This document shows, one piece after another, positions 1 to 5,213 of a DNA stretch of 5,213 bases (its first letter is position 1; the number at the start of each line of letters is the position of its first letter). The translations under genes were made by a program, and so were the position numbers. Source of the stretch: JBQTIM01 sp052388135 (GTDB lineage Bacteria > Elusimicrobiota > Elusimicrobia > FEN-1173); assembly GCA_052388135.1 (NCBI GenBank), contig JBQTIM010000029.1, positions 1 to 5,213 on the forward strand. The letters run 5' to 3'. The notes below the pieces were generated by a model, which saw only the letters and a list, made by a program, of their open reading frames with translations, ran no database searches and had not been told where the DNA came from.

Positions 1-18
1 TTCCCCCATGCGAAAATT

Positions 19-76
19 TTGAAAACCCGCCTTCCGCCGGCTTTTCCTTCCGTTCCTCCCGGCGGTTGTTCTCTTG
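19..76 (+). other. Signal-peptide coding segment of the porin, out of frame with its probable TTG start
   Basis: TTG AAA ACC at 19-27 would begin a protein MKT, but the next codons give no signal peptide in that frame. If one C of the CCC at 26-28 is dropped, the reading becomes MKTAFRRLFLPFLPAVVLLA and continues straight into the porin frame: basic n-region, hydrophobic core, then a cleavage region around GPARG/EF. The start context (GAAAATTTTGAAAA, 12-25) closely matches that of the next gene (GAAAACTTTTTGAAAA, 1569-1584), which also starts at TTG. I read this as a single-base insertion, either a sequence error or a real frameshift. The alternative ATG at 8-10 is in the porin frame but meets TGA after four codons. 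Confidence 0.55.
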
Positions 77-1348
77 GCGGCGGGACCCGCGCGGGGGGAA
101 TTCACCTCGCTCAATTTGGGCATGGACTACCGGCTGCGCGGCGTCTCCGTGGACAACAACGACCTCGACAACGCCACCAATGACCGCTTCAGCTATTACT
201 CCCAAAACGTCCGCGCCTACCTCACCAGCTGGCTGAACCAGGACGTGGAGGCCAGCCTGCGCCTGCAGTCCCTCAACATCTGGGGCTTGGAAGGAAGCGC
301 GTCCGCTCCCGTGACGCGCTATCCCAAGTCCGACGGCACGCCCTTCGTGGAGGAAGCCTACATCCACCTGCCCCACGCCCTCTGGAAGCGCGTGGACCTG
401 GTTTTGGGCCGGCAGGAGATCGTTCTGGGCGACGGCCTGCTGGTGTCCGACGACGACCTGGGCTTCAACGCCATCCGCGCCCGCGCGGAACTGCCTTGGG
501 ACGCGGACGCCGACGCTTTCACCGCCAAGATCACCGAGGCTTTGGGAGCCAACGACGATTTCGACCTTTACGGCGCCGTCCTGGGCCTCACGCGCGAGCA
601 CAACCGCTGGGAGCTGGCCTGGGTTCAAGAGCAGAACAACGCGCCCTCGCCTTACATCCTCGGCGCGTCCACCTTCACCTCCACCAAAGTCCTGCGCCGG
701 TTCTACGATCTGCGGCTCTTCGGCAATCTGAAGGACGCCTATTACAAGGCCGAGATCGCCCTTCAATCGGGCGAGGCGAAACTGCTTTCCGGTCAAGAGG
801 TGTCCATCAAGGGATCCGGGCACAAGCTGGAGCTCGGCGCCGAAACGGACGACTTCAAATGGGGCCGCTTCGGCGTGCGCGGCGTCTACGCCGACGGCTC
901 CGGCGACGACGATGGCACGCCGGGCACCGACGAGGCCTTCCGCCCCACCTTCTCGCGCCGCTACGACGGTTTCCAGCGCGTGGGCTACGGCTCGCATTTC
1001 GCGGCCACCCTTTCCGACGCCTACGACCGCTCCGCGCCTTTCGCCGCCGCCCTCCCCGCCACGGGCCTGCCCCTGGGCGTCTCGGGCATCCGAACCATGG
1101 GCCTGGGCATCTTCAGCACCCAAGGCGTCCTTTGGACGGGCTCTTTGGATTACTACGCCTACACCTCCCGCACGAAACTCGCGGGCAAGAACGACCTGGG
1201 CGCCGAGCTGGACGCCGAGGTGGTCTACCGCTACACCGGCTTCGTCACCTTCCGCCTGGGCATGGCCTACTTTTTCCCCGGCGAAGTTTTCGGAGAGCTC
1301 GCCTCCCGCGCCGCGCGCTACACCGCCGAAGCCCACGTCCACTTTTGA
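74..1348 (+). CDS. Alginate-export-family (AlgE-like) outer-membrane porin, 5' end disrupted or mis-sequenced
   Basis: Predicted outer-membrane beta-barrel, 424 aa from the only in-frame start (TTG at 74). Family signs: GRQEIVLGDG near residue 112, like the 'GRQ..YGDGR' segment of alginate-export proteins; an acidic loop GSGDDDGTPGTDEAF at 275-289 followed by FSRRYDGF, where relatives have 'GD.DP...TF...FP..H.Y.G'; and a C-terminal block LGAELDAEVVYRY...GMAYFFPGEVF at about 375-406. The protein ends HVHF, a terminal Phe typical of BAM-dependent barrels. Alternating polar/hydrophobic strands run throughout. The TTG at 74 lies inside a signal peptide: the same frame upstream encodes FRRLFLPFLPAVVLLAAGPARG, but it is closed by TGA at 20-22 with no usable start after it, so the real start is upstream (see 19-76). 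The substrate cannot be read from sequence; 'alginate export' is a family name only. The family call is fairly secure, the start is not. Confidence 0.78.
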   Translation: MAAGPARGEFTSLNLGMDYRLRGVSVDNNDLDNATNDRFSYYSQNVRAYLTSWLNQDVEASLRLQSLNIWGLEGSASAPVTRYPKSDGTPFVEEAYIHLPHALWKRVDLVLGRQEIVLGDGLLVSDDDLGFNAIRARAELPWDADADAFTAKITEALGANDDFDLYGAVLGLTREHNRWELAWVQEQNNAPSPYILGASTFTSTKVLRRFYDLRLFGNLKDAYYKAEIALQSGEAKLLSGQEVSIKGSGHKLELGAETDDFKWGRFGVRGVYADGSGDDDGTPGTDEAFRPTFSRRYDGFQRVGYGSHFAATLSDAYDRSAPFAAALPATGLPLGVSGIRTMGLGIFSTQGVLWTGSLDYYAYTSRTKLAGKNDLGAELDAEVVYRYTGFVTFRLGMAYFFPGEVFGELASRAARYTAEAHVHF

Positions 1349-1350
1349 GT

Positions 1351-1379
1351 TTGACCCTGCGCCCCGAAGTTTGTAAACT
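1351..1379 (+). promoter_or_regulatory. Candidate sigma70-type promoter for the FN3 gene (weak)
   Basis: TTGACC at 1351-1356 (5 of 6 to TTGACA), a 17-base spacer, then TAAACT at 1374-1379 (4 of 6 to TATAAT). The -10 overlaps a small palindrome, AGTTTGTAAACT (1368-1379), which could be an operator or chance. It begins just after the porin stop and would give a leader of roughly 190 bases before the FN3 gene. In the rest of the 229-bp gap I see a short CCG-TTCG-CGG hairpin (around 1392-1401) and an A-run (1464-1469), but no known riboswitch consensus and no intrinsic terminator. Confidence 0.25.
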
Positions 1380-1562
1380 GTAGTCACCTGCCGTTCGCGG
1401 GACTGCAACCGATGACCGCGGACACTCGCTCCAAGCGGAACAACCGCCCGCCGCACCCGCCGTAAAAAAGTCTTTCAAAACCTGAAGGCTTATCCGTCTT
1501 CGCAGTCCGGGGACAGGTCCGGCTTCTTTCACCCGGCGTTTCTGTGCCCCCTGCGCGGAATC

Positions 1563-1584
1563 AAGGTTGAAAACTTTTTGAAAA
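1563..1584 (+). promoter_or_regulatory. Weak ribosome-binding site and TTG start context of the FN3 gene
   Basis: AAGG at 1563-1566 lies 11 bases before the TTG at 1578. The frame stays open upstream, so the start is not fixed by a stop. It is chosen because MKRPLSLLVAFLL begins a textbook signal peptide exactly there. A second TTG at 1567 is out of frame and stops after four codons. Confidence 0.5.
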
Positions 1585-3722
1585 GACCGCTTTCCCTCCT
1601 TGTCGCCTTCCTCCTGGCCGCGGCCTCGTGGGCGCCCGCGCGCGCCGATGAGGACGAAAACGGCACCGTGTCGGCCCCCGCCTCATTCTCAGGGACGGCC
1701 GACGGAGCGACCGCCATCGAGTGGTCCTGGTCCGAGGCCGAAGGCGCCCGGAATTATCGCGTGGAAGACGAAAGCGGGACGAACCTGTCCGGCGAGCTGG
1801 GCCGTGGAAAAAAGACTTGGAAAGAGACCGGCCTTTCGCCCAACACCTCCTACACGCGGCGCGTGGTGGCCTACAACGACGAGTCCTCCGCCGCGTCCAA
1901 CCCCGCCGCCGCCACGACGGCCGGCCTGCAAGCGCCCGGCGGGTTTTCAGGTGAAGGCGCGAGCCCCGCGTCCATTCGCTGGACGTGGCAGGACGTCGAG
2001 GGGGAAACCGGTTACCGCGTGGAGGAATCCGCCGACGGCTCCGTTTGGACGTCCCGTTCCGGCGACCTTCCGGCCGGCGCCCGGGAATGGGTCGAGACCG
2101 GCCTGGCCGCGGGCACGGCCTACACGCGCCGCGTCCTCGCCTTCAGTCCCAACTCCCAGGCGGCGTCTTCGCCCGCCACCGCTTCCACGCAATCGCCGCC
2201 CCCGCCGCCGCCCGCGCCCCAGAACTTCAGCGGCGCGGGCCAGGACTCTTCCTCCATCAAATGGACCTGGTCGGACGTGGAGGGGGAGACGCGCTACCAG
2301 GTGCAGGAGTTCAACGGCTCCGAATGGGTGTCCCGTTCCGGCGACCTGTCCGCCGGCGCCACGCAGTGGACGGAGACCGGCCTCTCGCCCAACACGACTT
2401 ACACCCGCCGCGTGGCCGCGTTCAACAACAACGGCTCGTCCGCTTCGCCGGCGGCCTCCGCCTCCACCCTGTCCGCCCAGCCGCCGCCCGCCGGCGGGCC
2501 GCCCGGCAATTTCGCGGGACAGGCGCAAAGCCCCGGCGGCGTGCTGTGGACGTGGTCCAACGTCGAGGGGGAGATCGGCTTCCGCGTCTACGACGCCGGC
2601 GGCCAACCCGTGTCCGGCTTTTTGCCCGCCGACACGGTTTCCTGGAACGAAACGGGCCTGGCTCCCAACACAGCCTACGGCCGCAAGGTGGCGGCGCTCT
2701 ACGGTCTCGTCCTCGCCCAGCCGGCGTTCTCATCCGTGGTCACGCGCCACACCTTGGCCGCTCCTCCCGCCGATTTGAAGGTCGCCAATATAAATTACTC
2801 TTCATTGTCCCTGGCCTGGTCCCACAACGGCAACCCGGCGGGAACCTCCTATCGGGTCGAGCTGGACTCCGAGGCGGGCGCGGGCCCCCGGCAGACCGTG
2901 GCGGGCACCAGCGCGGTCTTCTTCGACCTTCAGCAGGACACCTCCTATTCGGTGAGGGTCCTTTCGATCAACGGAGACGGCGTCGCCAACGAGGCCGCGG
3001 CCGTGACGGTGGTCCGCACGCCGCGGGCGCCGGACCTTTCCGTGCGGGTGGAGCCGGGCGCGCCCAAGACCATACAGTTCGACCTGATCACGGGCCCCGT
3101 CGTGCTGACGTTCCCGGCGGGCGCGTTTTCGGAGCCCGTCACCGTCAACCTGCGCGTGCCGGCTTCGTTCCCGCCGCCGGCCGATCCCGGGATGAAAGCG
3201 GCCGGGATCGGGTTGTCCATCGAACTGGATAAAAACATCCAGCCCGCCCAGCCGGTCACCATAGAAATCTCCTACCGCGCCTCCGACGCCGAAGGTTTCG
3301 ACGAGGGCCGATTCATCCTGGCCCGTTACGACGAACCCTCGGGCCGATGGCAGCCGCTCTCGTCCACGCCGTCGCCGGCGGCCAACAAAGTGGCCGGCCA
3401 AACCGGGCATTTCTCCATCTTCCAAATATTCTCGCGCCTGCGGCAGGGCAATGTCTCGGAAGCCATGGCTTACCCCAACCCGTATCGGCCCGGAGCCCCC
3501 GGCCACGAGAGAATTAATTTCGATAGGCTGCCCGCCGACGCGCAAATCCGTGTCTACACGCTGGCCGGAGAACTGGTGAAAGAGCTCAGCGCCGACGGCT
3601 CCGGCCGCGGAACCTGGGATGGGAAAAACACGGCCGGAGCGGACGTGGCCAGCGGCGTCTATTACGCGCACCTGCAGGGCGCGGGGGGGAAAGGCATCGT
3701 CAAGGTGGTGATCCAGCGATGA
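1578..3722 (+). CDS. Secreted multidomain FN3 / ZU5-like protein with T9SS-type C-terminal sorting (FlgD-Ig-like) domain
   Basis: 714-aa exported protein. Order of parts: signal peptide 1-23 (MKRPLSLLVAFLL..., cleavage ARA/DEDE); FN3-type modules at about 33-117, 119-206, 214-299, 308-394 and 395-484; a beta-rich module at about 486-618 resembling ZU5-like domains (FPAGAFSEPVTVNL, then a DEGRFILARYDEPSGRWQPL block and GHFSIF); and a C-terminal domain 626-714 beginning AYPNPYRPG and containing IRVYTLAGELVKEL, GTWDGKNTAGADVASGVYY and a basic end VVIQR. Linkers after modules 2 and 3 are proline-rich (PPPPPPAP at 207-214). No catalytic motif is visible, so a structural, adhesive or binding role at the cell surface is most likely. 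The C-terminal domain matches the T9SS type A sorting / FlgD-Ig pattern, which implies export across the outer membrane if the host has that machinery. The stop overlaps the start of a PorV-like gene (ATGA), so the two are co-expressed. The ligand is unknown. Confidence 0.88.
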   Translation: MKRPLSLLVAFLLAAASWAPARADEDENGTVSAPASFSGTADGATAIEWSWSEAEGARNYRVEDESGTNLSGELGRGKKTWKETGLSPNTSYTRRVVAYNDESSAASNPAAATTAGLQAPGGFSGEGASPASIRWTWQDVEGETGYRVEESADGSVWTSRSGDLPAGAREWVETGLAAGTAYTRRVLAFSPNSQAASSPATASTQSPPPPPPAPQNFSGAGQDSSSIKWTWSDVEGETRYQVQEFNGSEWVSRSGDLSAGATQWTETGLSPNTTYTRRVAAFNNNGSSASPAASASTLSAQPPPAGGPPGNFAGQAQSPGGVLWTWSNVEGEIGFRVYDAGGQPVSGFLPADTVSWNETGLAPNTAYGRKVAALYGLVLAQPAFSSVVTRHTLAAPPADLKVANINYSSLSLAWSHNGNPAGTSYRVELDSEAGAGPRQTVAGTSAVFFDLQQDTSYSVRVLSINGDGVANEAAAVTVVRTPRAPDLSVRVEPGAPKTIQFDLITGPVVLTFPAGAFSEPVTVNLRVPASFPPPADPGMKAAGIGLSIELDKNIQPAQPVTIEISYRASDAEGFDEGRFILARYDEPSGRWQPLSSTPSPAANKVAGQTGHFSIFQIFSRLRQGNVSEAMAYPNPYRPGAPGHERINFDRLPADAQIRVYTLAGELVKELSADGSGRGTWDGKNTAGADVASGVYYAHLQGAGGKGIVKVVIQR
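1674..2759 (+). repeat. Four related tandem FN3-type modules within the FN3 gene
   Basis: Four modules of about 85-88 aa start near 1674, 1932, 2217 and 2499. Each has a Trp-rich strand (WSWSEAEG, WTWQDVEGE, WTWSDVEGE, WTWSNVEGE), then YRV/YQV/FRV, then ETGL-x-x-x-T-x-Y-x-R-[RK]-V. Modules 2 and 3 are closest and share an 18-base exact match, GTCCCGTTCCGGCGACCT, at 2051-2068 and 2330-2347, 279 bases (93 codons) apart, so they probably arose by a relatively late duplication. Module 4 is shorter in its middle and the fifth FN3 (2760-3029) is a divergent, ordinary FN3. Confidence 0.85.
3453..3719 (+). other. C-terminal T9SS-like sorting / FlgD-Ig-like domain of the FN3 protein
   Basis: The last 89 codons. 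The YPNP opening, the hydrophobic strand IRVYTLAGELV, the W-D-G-K-N-x-x-G turn, ASGVYYAHL and a final KGIVKVVIQR strand follow the family pattern of C-terminal domains recognised by the type IX secretion system; FlgD-Ig-like domains share the same fold. Which name is right depends on whether the genome encodes the T9SS core (PorK, L, M, N, SprA), which is not in this window. Confidence 0.72.
3702..3722 (+). promoter_or_regulatory. Shine-Dalgarno site and ATGA stop/start overlap coupling the FN3 gene to the PorV-like gene
   Basis: AAGGTGG at 3702-3708 lies 10 bases upstream of ATG at 3719, inside the last codons of the FN3 gene. The ATG overlaps that gene's TGA (3720-3722). This is the clearest ribosome-binding site in the window, and it supports both the start choice and translational coupling. 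Confidence 0.75.
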
Positions 3723-4702
3723 GCCGGGAGACAGGGAAGAAGGCGAGACTCCGATGGCGCCGCGCTCTCCGCAAAGCCGGGCCCTTGCGCGCCGCGCTGG
3801 CGCTGTTGGTCGTGTCCGCCCTGTGGGAGCCCCTGCGGGCCGCCGGCAAGGACGCCGGCACCACGTCGGCCCCGTTCCTCAAACTGGCCGTGGGAGGCCG
3901 CGCGGCGGCCCTGGGAGAGGCCTACAGCGCCCTGGTGGACAACGCCGAAGCCCTGGCCTGGAACCCGGCCGCCCTCACCCGCGTGGCGAACCGATCCCTA
4001 TCCTTCATGCACGCCGCCTATGTGGATGCCGGATATTTCGATTACCTCGGCTACGCCCAAAGAAACGAGGGGGAAGACGCCTTCGGCTTCGGCGTGAAGT
4101 ATTTTTCCGCCGGCGAAGTGGTGGAAAGGGACCCCGAAGGCCGGGACACGGGCCGTTTCACGCCCAACGACGCCGCCTTCATGGCCGGATACGCCGTGGA
4201 ATACCATGGTTATTCCTTTGGAACCGTCTGGAAATACGTGCGCTCAACGCTCCAAAAGTCCGCCGGCACCGGCGCCTTCGACATCGGAGCCATGTCCCCG
4301 GATCTGCTGGGCGGGCGGGTCCGCCTGGCCGCCACGGCGGTCAATATAGGAGGCAAGCTCCGCTTTGAAGAGGCGCGGGAGAGCCTGCCCTTCGCCTTTC
4401 GCCTGGGCAGCGCCTTTAAGGCCTCAAACCAGTGGAACCTGACCGCCGACGCTGTCCTGCCCAAAGACAACAACCCCTACGGAGCCGGGGGGATGGAGTA
4501 CAACATACCCCTGTCGCCCACCCTCAGCCTGGACGCCAGGGCGGGGGTCCTGCTCCTGCCTGTTCTCAGCGATCTCAAGGGCTTCGCCGGCGCCGCCCTG
4601 GGCTTCGGTCTCAACTTCCACCGCATCAATTTCGACTACGCCTTCGTCCCCATGGGCGAGCTGGAATTGACCCACCGCATATCCATAGCCCACCAGTTCT
4701 AG
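3719..4702 (+). CDS. PorV/PorQ-family outer-membrane beta-barrel protein
   Basis: 327 aa, a usual length for PorV/PorQ-type (FadL-like, UPF0164-related) barrels. The diagnostic segment follows the signal peptide: TSAPFLKLAVGGRAAALGEA, then YSALVDNAEALAWNPAAL (about residues 49-86), equivalent to the family's 'APFL.IGVGARA.GMGGA..A.ADDA.A.YWNPA.L'. The C-terminus is RISIAHQF, with the terminal Phe of outer-membrane barrels. The N-terminus is long and very basic (MSRETGKKARLRWRRALRK) before the hydrophobic core AALALLVVSAL, with cleavage near residue 41. No internal Met offers a shorter start, and the SD plus ATGA overlap favours 3719. In Bacteroidota T9SS, PorV binds the C-terminal domain of cargo and delivers it to the attachment complex. 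Here the co-translated upstream gene carries such a domain, so a receptor or shuttle role is a reasonable inference. A generic outer-membrane transport role remains possible. Confidence 0.85.
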   Translation: MSRETGKKARLRWRRALRKAGPLRAALALLVVSALWEPLRAAGKDAGTTSAPFLKLAVGGRAAALGEAYSALVDNAEALAWNPAALTRVANRSLSFMHAAYVDAGYFDYLGYAQRNEGEDAFGFGVKYFSAGEVVERDPEGRDTGRFTPNDAAFMAGYAVEYHGYSFGTVWKYVRSTLQKSAGTGAFDIGAMSPDLLGGRVRLAATAVNIGGKLRFEEARESLPFAFRLGSAFKASNQWNLTADAVLPKDNNPYGAGGMEYNIPLSPTLSLDARAGVLLLPVLSDLKGFAGAALGFGLNFHRINFDYAFVPMGELELTHRISIAHQF

Positions 4703-4777
4703 TCCGGGCCCGAAAATCAGCCTGGAGTCCACCAGCCGCAGTGCCCGACAAGCTCCATGGTCTTTCCGAATTTCTTT

Positions 4778-4823
4778 GCGACTTCCTGTATTCCGCGAAC
4801 ATTCAAAATTCGAGAGAAGTCGC
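4778..4823. repeat. Inverted repeat with 8-bp perfect arms
   Basis: GCGACTTC at 4778-4785 and GAAGTCGC at 4816-4823 are exact reverse complements separated by 30 bases. A smaller CGAA/TTCG pairing is possible inside the loop. It lies about 75 bases after the PorV-like stop, so it could be a transcript-end structure, but no T-run follows and it is not a canonical intrinsic terminator. Confidence 0.45.
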
Positions 4824-4863
4824 TGTCTGGAATCTCGTGAATATCTCATTTTATAACTTCCGA

Positions 4864-4880
4864 TAACATATATTATGTTA
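4864..4880. repeat. AT-rich palindrome TAACATA-TAT-TATGTTA
   Basis: Perfect 7-base arms (4864-4870, 4874-4880) around a 3-base centre. A second, imperfect palindrome GTGTTATATATTACAC (one mismatched pair) is at 4923-4938. Both are the size of dimeric repressor or activator sites, but AT-rich DNA yields such palindromes by chance. Confidence 0.35.
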
Positions 4881-4952
4881 AGTAATATGATGGTGATGAC
4901 AGGGAATGACAAGTAAAAAACAGTGTTATATATTACACCGAAATAGTTGATT

Positions 4953-4998
4953 ATTAATAATTTAAGATTATGACTTTATGCTGTAGATTAATAATTTA
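4953..4998. repeat. 12-base direct repeat ATTAATAATTTA
   Basis: Exact copies at 4953-4964 and 4987-4998, 34 bases apart start to start. The first copy overlaps the palindrome TTATTAATAA (4951-4960). The spacing of about three helical turns would fit a protein-binding pair, but the low complexity means chance is not excluded. Confidence 0.4.
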
Positions 4999-5086
4999 TC
5001 ATTGGCGCTCAGCCCCTGGGTATATCCATTCGTGGGATGGCCGGCGGGTGGGGTGCGCTTGCCGATAATATGGCGTTCGGAGGAGG

Positions 5087-5130
5087 CCGAATTCAGCCCA
5101 AATTGCCCTCGCTTTTTGGGCTGAATTTGG
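5087..5130. repeat. Strong stem-loop: 13-bp perfect inverted repeat, extendable to 16 bp
   Basis: AATTCAGCCCAAA at 5090-5102 pairs perfectly with TTTGGGCTGAATT at 5115-5127, leaving a 12-base loop (5103-5114). One G.T wobble plus two G-C pairs extend the stem to 5087-5102 / 5115-5130. No T-tract follows on either strand, so it is not a standard Rho-independent terminator. It lies 385 bases after the PorV-like stop and about 40 before a possible next start. It may be a transcript-end hairpin, an operator, or part of a dispersed repeat. Confidence 0.75.
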
Positions 5131-5143
5131 ATTAAAATATAAG
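5116..5143 (+). promoter_or_regulatory. Candidate promoter for a gene running off the right edge
   Basis: TATAAG at 5138-5143 (5 of 6 to TATAAT), overlapping an alternative TAAAAT at 5133-5138, with a poor -35 TTGGGC at 5116-5121 and a 16-base spacer. The -35 would lie inside the right arm of the hairpin. Support is limited to these weak matches and the position before a possible start at 5169. Confidence 0.22.
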
Positions 5144-5168
5144 GACGCCCCAGTCCATTTAAGCCGCG

Positions 5169-5213
5169 ATGTTGAATGTGCTCCGCAGGATTTTGGGCCT
5201 GTCAGGGGGCGCT
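5169..5213 (+). CDS. Possible N-terminus of a further gene (partial, cut by window end)
   Basis: ATG at 5169 opens a frame of 15 codons, MLNVLRRILGLSGGA, to the end of the window; an in-frame TAA at 5160-5162 bounds it upstream. GC-rich codons return here after the AT-rich spacer. There is no good Shine-Dalgarno sequence immediately before it (the nearest AAGGA is 24 bases away). The sequence is too short to name, and a 15-codon open frame can occur by chance. Confidence 0.2.
   Translation, partial: MLNVLRRILGLSGGA

Larger units (their letters stand above)
4703..5168. other. Non-coding, AT-rich intergenic region
   Basis: I find no convincing gene in these 466 bases. The first 150 or so bases keep mixed composition, then GC drops abruptly: 4861-4980 has 30 G/C of 120, while a comparable stretch inside the FN3 gene (3061-3180) has 84 of 120. 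GC rises again after about 5005. The region holds a long-loop inverted repeat (4778-4823), small AT palindromes, a 12-base direct repeat and a strong hairpin near the end. It could be a promoter/regulatory island, the trace of a transferred or excised element, or simply an unselected spacer. Confidence 0.7.

Noticed and set aside
8..22. TGA recoding (ATG at 8 reading through TGA at 20-22 into the porin)
   Set aside because: TGA is clearly used as the stop of both the porin and the FN3 gene, so a reassigned code is unlikely; a one-base insertion explains the data more simply.
496..1383. Plus-strand open frame overlapping the porin
   Set aside because: Extremely Arg/Pro/His-rich; an out-of-frame shadow of the porin sequence.
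1386..1577. Known riboswitch, such as a cyclic-di-GMP type, in the FN3 leader
   Set aside because: The conserved core strings of the GEMM-I, TPP and cobalamin classes are not present on either strand by eye.
1985..3232. Long plus-strand open frame inside the FN3 gene
   Set aside because: Arg/Gly/Pro-rich translation with no domain, caused by the high GC of the real gene; the true frame has a signal peptide and recognisable modules.
2802..3671. Long minus-strand open frame opposite the FN3 gene
   Set aside because: Antisense shadow of a GC-rich gene; no recognisable domain or ribosome-binding site.
4424..4912. Minus-strand open frame across the PorV-like 3' end and spacer
   Set aside because: Most of it is antisense to a confident gene, and the N-terminal part falls in AT-rich spacer with no supporting motif.
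4865..5000. CRISPR array or transposon ends
   Set aside because: Repeats are short, only two copies, and AT-rich; there is no regular spacer pattern, no target-site duplication that I can define, and no transposase gene.
4999..5211. Minus-strand open frame of 70 codons entering from the right edge
   Set aside because: No start visible, crosses the strong hairpin, and the translation resembles nothing I recognise; sequence beyond the window would be needed to decide.
5159..5213. Minus-strand C-terminus ending ILRSTFNIAA then TAA
   Set aside because: Only 17 codons visible. It is an alternative to the plus-strand start at 5169, but nothing supports either firmly and no family can be named.

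Overview
The window looks like chromosome from a GC-rich, double-membraned bacterium. The three complete genes all encode exported proteins. Two are predicted outer-membrane beta-barrels ending in Phe. The third is a modular surface or secreted protein with a C-terminal domain like the type IX secretion (T9SS) sorting / FlgD-Ig tail. That mix of a PorV/PorQ-like barrel, FN3 arrays and 'YPNP...GVYY' tails is common in Elusimicrobiota and FCB-group or related candidate phyla. With this base composition I lean towards Elusimicrobiota, but this is inference and no phylogenetic marker gene is present.

Layout: (1) 1-1348, an alginate-export-family (AlgE-like) porin whose signal-peptide coding sequence appears to be put out of frame by one extra base at its start. 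(2) 1349-1577, a 229-bp non-coding gap with a weak sigma70-like promoter candidate. (3) 1578-3722, a 714-aa protein made of a signal peptide, five FN3-type modules (the first four forming a related family), a ZU5-like beta module and a T9SS-like C-terminal domain. (4) 3719-4702, a PorV/PorQ-family outer-membrane protein overlapping gene 2 by ATGA. (5) 4703-5168, a non-coding tail whose composition falls sharply to 25% GC (30 of 120 bases at 4861-4980, against 84 of 120 at 3061-3180). It holds several inverted and direct repeats and ends in a strong 16-bp-stem hairpin at 5087-5130. (6) 5169-5213, a possible start of another plus-strand gene that runs off the window.

How the genes may work together: in characterised T9SS, PorV binds the C-terminal domain of cargo and carries it to the attachment machinery. 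Here a CTD-bearing protein and a PorV-like barrel are translationally coupled, which suggests a dedicated cargo/receptor pair. The upstream porin is probably a separate transcription unit with a related envelope theme. Nothing here is an RNA gene, CRISPR array, insertion sequence or recognisable mobile-element gene.
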